From Holophagales bacterium (lineage in GTDB: Bacteria; Acidobacteriota; Holophagae; Holophagales; Holophagaceae), in the NCBI GenBank assembly GCA_031256155.1, contig JAIRRD010000089.1:1-8221 (forward strand): a DNA stretch of 8,221 nucleotides, written 5' to 3'. Both the position numbers and the translations under genes were made by a program. Each line of letters begins with the position of its first letter. Within the stretch, counting starts at the first letter, position 1. The notes below the pieces were generated by a model. It was not told the origin of the DNA. It did no database searches and saw only the letters and a list, made by a program, of their open reading frames with translations. Below, piece after piece: positions 5,651 to 8,221 of the stretch.

Positions 5651-6931
5651 TCAAATCATCAGCAGCCAATTCAGGACATTCATTTGTTTGATGCCGTTAT
5701 GTGATTTCAAGGGGGCGCTATCCATTGTTAAAAGATATTTAGGATTGTGATCGCTGATTGCTTTCAAGGGCGCGAGTTCCCTCTTCAGGGCGCTGCCATC
5801 GGCACTAAGAACCGTTGACGCTACTTGATAGTATTCTGTGCCGCTATCGCCTATGGCCACAAAGTCAATTTCAGCACTGCCGGTTTTGCCGATATAGACT
5901 TCATATCCGCGCCGCAAAAGTTCAAGGAAAACGATGTTCTCAAGTACAGCCCCGCCGCCCACACAGTCAGAGCCGTCCAACTTTTCAAAGTTGAAGCGTT
6001 CTAACTCTAACAACGTGCACAGCAAACCTATGTCGGAAGCATAGTATTTGTCGCCGGTTTTAAGATATTGTTTCCCTTTTATATCAAAGCGCCCGATTTT
6101 ATAGAAAATAAAACTGTCGGTAAGCGATTTAAGATAACTTTCAACCGTATGGACTGAAAATTTCCTGCCCTCCGAACTTTCCGATCCATCCATTGCCATT
6201 GCTTCCGCAATGCTGTTGATCGAACATGTATTCCCGATGTTTTCAAAAATAAACCGTGCAAAGCGCTGAAGCATGAGCAGATCTGGGAAACGCCTGCGTG
6301 TAACCATATCTTTAAGGACAATAGCATCAAATATACCTTGCAGGTAGCGCGTTCTGTCTCTTGAGTCCGGAAGCTGCGACACATAAGGTAAAGCGCTGCT
6401 TTGGACATAATTCGCGTATAAGCAGTCAATATTCTCGTCATTTGGGAACATTGAAACATATTCCTTAAAGGACAGGGGGAACATTTTGATTTCCACGTAT
6501 CGTCCCGAAAACAGCGCCGCCTGTTCCCCGCAGATGAGATGGGTGTTGGGACTTGTGACATAAATATCGCAGTCTTTCTTCATGGAGAGACCGAAAAGAG
6601 TTTTCAAATAGTCTTCAATCAATTGCATTTCGTTGAAAAATATGTACAGTTTCACACCAGGCAGGAGTTTGTCCTTTATATAGTCGTATAATTGCTTGCC
6701 CGTCTTTATGTTGCCGCAAGTGTTGCAGGCTTTTGTGTCGGGACTCATGCCGCCGTATTCAAAATTCAAATTTAGGATTTGCCCGTCTGGAACCCCATCT
6801 TTCCTGAGATACTCTTGAAACTGCTCAAACAGCGTGCGCTTCCCACACCGCCTTATACCCGTCACAATTTTTATCAGCGGCTTGTCCCTGAAACGAATCA
6901 GTGAGTCAATATATTCCTGTCTTGGTAGCAT
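5651..6931 (-). CDS. AAA_14/DUF4143-family ATPase with degenerate nucleotide-binding motifs
   Basis: Family members have an N-terminal AAA-type ATPase domain and a C-terminal DUF4143 domain with a nuclease-like fold; their role is poorly known. At 426 residues this copy has about normal length. The N-terminus matches the family (YIDSLIRFRDKPLIKIVTGI), but Walker A reads GIRRCGKRT (25-33), with Arg32 where Ser/Thr is expected. Walker B reads YIFFNEMQ (96-103), with Asn100 for Asp. The usual TGSN sensor reads TSPN (126-129). SGRYVEIKMFPLSFKEY (142-158) is normal. The C-terminal domain looks intact: SAEIDFVA (352-359) and YYQVA (367-371). An extra stretch with a CxxC (Cys69, Cys72) precedes Walker B. 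AGGA lies 3 nt before the ATG, and the upstream ligase gene ends 26 bp away. It is likely an accessory gene; ATP hydrolysis is doubtful. Confidence 0.88.
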   Translation of the reverse strand: MLPRQEYIDSLIRFRDKPLIKIVTGIRRCGKRTLFEQFQEYLRKDGVPDGQILNLNFEYGGMSPDTKACNTCGNIKTGKQLYDYIKDKLLPGVKLYIFFNEMQLIEDYLKTLFGLSMKKDCDIYVTSPNTHLICGEQAALFSGRYVEIKMFPLSFKEYVSMFPNDENIDCLYANYVQSSALPYVSQLPDSRDRTRYLQGIFDAIVLKDMVTRRRFPDLLMLQRFARFIFENIGNTCSINSIAEAMAMDGSESSEGRKFSVHTVESYLKSLTDSFIFYKIGRFDIKGKQYLKTGDKYYASDIGLLCTLLELERFNFEKLDGSDCVGGGAVLENIVFLELLRRGYEVYIGKTGSAEIDFVAIGDSGTEYYQVASTVLSADGSALKRELAPLKAISDHNPKYLLTMDSAPLKSHNGIKQMNVLNWLLMI

Positions 6932-6957
6932 GTGTCCTAAAAAATAAAATATAAGTC

Positions 6958-8221
6958 CTACAACTTCCGCAATCCCAAAAGCGCCCTTTCCACCGTATTA
7001 AACAAGGGTAATCCGGCTTTCATTATAGATTGTCTGCAGACATCGTAGTCATAGCCAGCATCAACGGCTACTCCAATCCTTGTTTTGGTTTTATGAGCTA
7101 TGTCCAGTATGGCTTTGGCGAAATCATCCATTTTTTGGGGTTCCTGAGTACTCAGGCGCTGTGTCAATGGAACCAAGCCAACCACGATACTATCGGCTTC
7201 CCCTTTGGCAACAAGCTCTATCCCATCTAAATAAGGTGCTTCGCTGGCCATAGGTGTCAAATCCAGAGGCAGGTGAGCGCCCACCAAACCTGAAAGTCCA
7301 TGTTTTTCAATGATTGAGGCCAATGCTTTTACTTCCGCGTCTGTCAAACTGACAGCTTCCAGATTTCCTTCAACAAGGTCAGCACTTGACACGCTTTCAA
7401 ACCCGGCATTTGTAACAACCGCTGTTTTCCTGGGCTTACCTTCGGGGAAAGAGGCCAGCCAGAAAAGAACGGCGTCAAAATCAGCCAAACTTTCGCAAAC
7501 AATCACACCAGCTCTGTTCAATAATGCCTTTTGCAGTTCCCAATCACCGGCTAACGCGCCTGTGTGACTGCTGGCGGCGGCCATCCCGGCATGGCTGCGC
7601 CCGCCTTTATATAGGACAACCCGCTGCCCTTTGGCGGTCAAGTCTTTGGCTGTTTCCGCAAAATCCATTAAATCCCCTTGTGCAAAGCCTTCGACGTAAG
7701 TTGCTATGACTTTGAGGTTTGGATCGCTGCCAAGCGCCTTTAGAAAACCGGACAGTGTTAAATCCATTTGATTGCCAATGGAACATGCGTAACGCATTGG
7801 CAAATAGGGACATGCGGACAAGCGGCTGACCAGAAACGCGCCAGACTGGCTGACCAATGCCAAAGGGCCGCCAGGCAAACGAGCGGGGAGCTTTTCGTCG
7901 GGGATAAACAGAGTGTTTATCTTTTTATCTGAGCTTAGGAAGCCCAATCCATTGGGACCAATTATGAGCGGTGTCCACTGATTTGCGGCTCTTCGTTTCG
8001 CAAGAAAATCCTGAATACGCTTTCCAAACCCAGATTTATCTGCGCCATCGCCAATGCCGCCGGATACCAGATAGACAATTTCGGCACCGCCGCCCTGATT
8101 GCAAAGCTGTTCTATGGTCTCAACAGCCACAGGGGCGGGAAGGCTGACAATCAAAATATCCACAGGTCTTGTTTTCAGGTCTTCCACGCCATTCAGGCAT
8201 GACAGACCGTCCATTTCAGCA
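6958..8221 (-). CDS. NDP-forming acetate/acyl-CoA ligase, alpha-type subunit, N-terminus off the right edge
   Basis: Enzymes of this type interconvert acyl-CoA plus ADP and phosphate with acid, CoA and ATP through a phosphohistidine, often for ATP gain in fermentation. The frame stays open to the window edge (Ala-Glu before the Met at 8214), so that Met is probably internal and roughly 60 residues are missing. Numbering from it: the end of the Rossmann-like CoA-binding domain (VDILIVSLPAPV, 18-29); GPNGLGFL (86-93); SQSGAF (122-127); SIGN (145-148); VEG (174-176); and SSHTGALAGD (215-224) with the likely phosphorylated His217. The protein ends at 418 without an ATP-grasp domain, so that partner is presumably a separate gene. 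The third domain departs from the usual motifs: TNAGFESV for TNGGG-like and LPLDLTPMA for NPxDLTG-like. Acyl substrate cannot be told. Confidence 0.9.
   Translation of the reverse strand, partial: AEMDGLSCLNGVEDLKTRPVDILIVSLPAPVAVETIEQLCNQGGGAEIVYLVSGGIGDGADKSGFGKRIQDFLAKRRAANQWTPLIIGPNGLGFLSSDKKINTLFIPDEKLPARLPGGPLALVSQSGAFLVSRLSACPYLPMRYACSIGNQMDLTLSGFLKALGSDPNLKVIATYVEGFAQGDLMDFAETAKDLTAKGQRVVLYKGGRSHAGMAAASSHTGALAGDWELQKALLNRAGVIVCESLADFDAVLFWLASFPEGKPRKTAVVTNAGFESVSSADLVEGNLEAVSLTDAEVKALASIIEKHGLSGLVGAHLPLDLTPMASEAPYLDGIELVAKGEADSIVVGLVPLTQRLSTQEPQKMDDFAKAILDIAHKTKTRIGVAVDAGYDYDVCRQSIMKAGLPLFNTVERALLGLRKL

Noticed and set aside
6079..6561. 160-codon minus-strand open frame inside the ATPase gene
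   Set aside because: It is a shifted-frame shadow of the ATPase coding sequence and its translation resembles no family.
6934..6960. TAGGAC repeats as target-site duplication from insertion of the ATPase gene
   Set aside because: Both copies lie on the same side of the gene; one contains the ligase stop codon and the other the ribosome site. No matching copy is seen at the other end.

Overview
The window reads as a chromosomal piece of a Gram-negative bacterium. All four large confident genes and one smaller ATPase gene lie on the minus strand, so transcription runs from high to low coordinates. An outer-membrane barrel protein (DUF3187 type) with a signal peptide and a C-terminal Phe implies a double membrane. 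A coenzyme B12-dependent ribonucleotide reductase and an NDP-forming acyl-CoA ligase subunit suit an anaerobic or microaerophilic lifestyle. DUF3187 and this gene mix would fit Desulfobacterota-like bacteria, but that placement is only a guess. GC content is mid-range by eye.

Layout in transcription order: (1) 8221-6958, the alpha-type part of an NDP-forming acetate/acyl-CoA ligase, with its N-terminus beyond the right edge. (2) 6931-5651, an AAA_14/DUF4143 ATPase whose Walker A, Walker B and sensor positions are all altered. (3) A 59-bp gap holding a 26-bp near-perfect palindrome that coincides with a candidate promoter. (4) 5591-3615, a full-length transketolase. (5) 3625-2561, a DUF3187 beta-barrel protein whose start overlaps the transketolase stop by 11 nt. 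(6) A 563-bp intergenic region, 2560-1998, packed with inverted repeats: hairpins with 19-bp arms, an imperfect hairpin, and two interlocking repeats lying on a good promoter candidate. It also holds one doubtful small ORF. (7) 1997-1, the N-terminal 665 residues of class II ribonucleotide reductase (NrdJ), running off the left edge.

Transketolase (ribose-5-phosphate supply) and ribonucleotide reductase (dNTP supply) are linked metabolically. However, the hairpin-rich gap and a separate promoter suggest nrdJ is its own transcription unit. Transketolase and DUF3187 look translationally coupled. The ATPase looks like an accessory gene between two metabolic genes.

No tRNA, rRNA, CRISPR array, transposase or canonical U-tract terminator was seen. 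The most unusual parts are the hairpin cluster at 2339-2548 and the degenerate ATPase. No complete new defence or mobile system could be supported.
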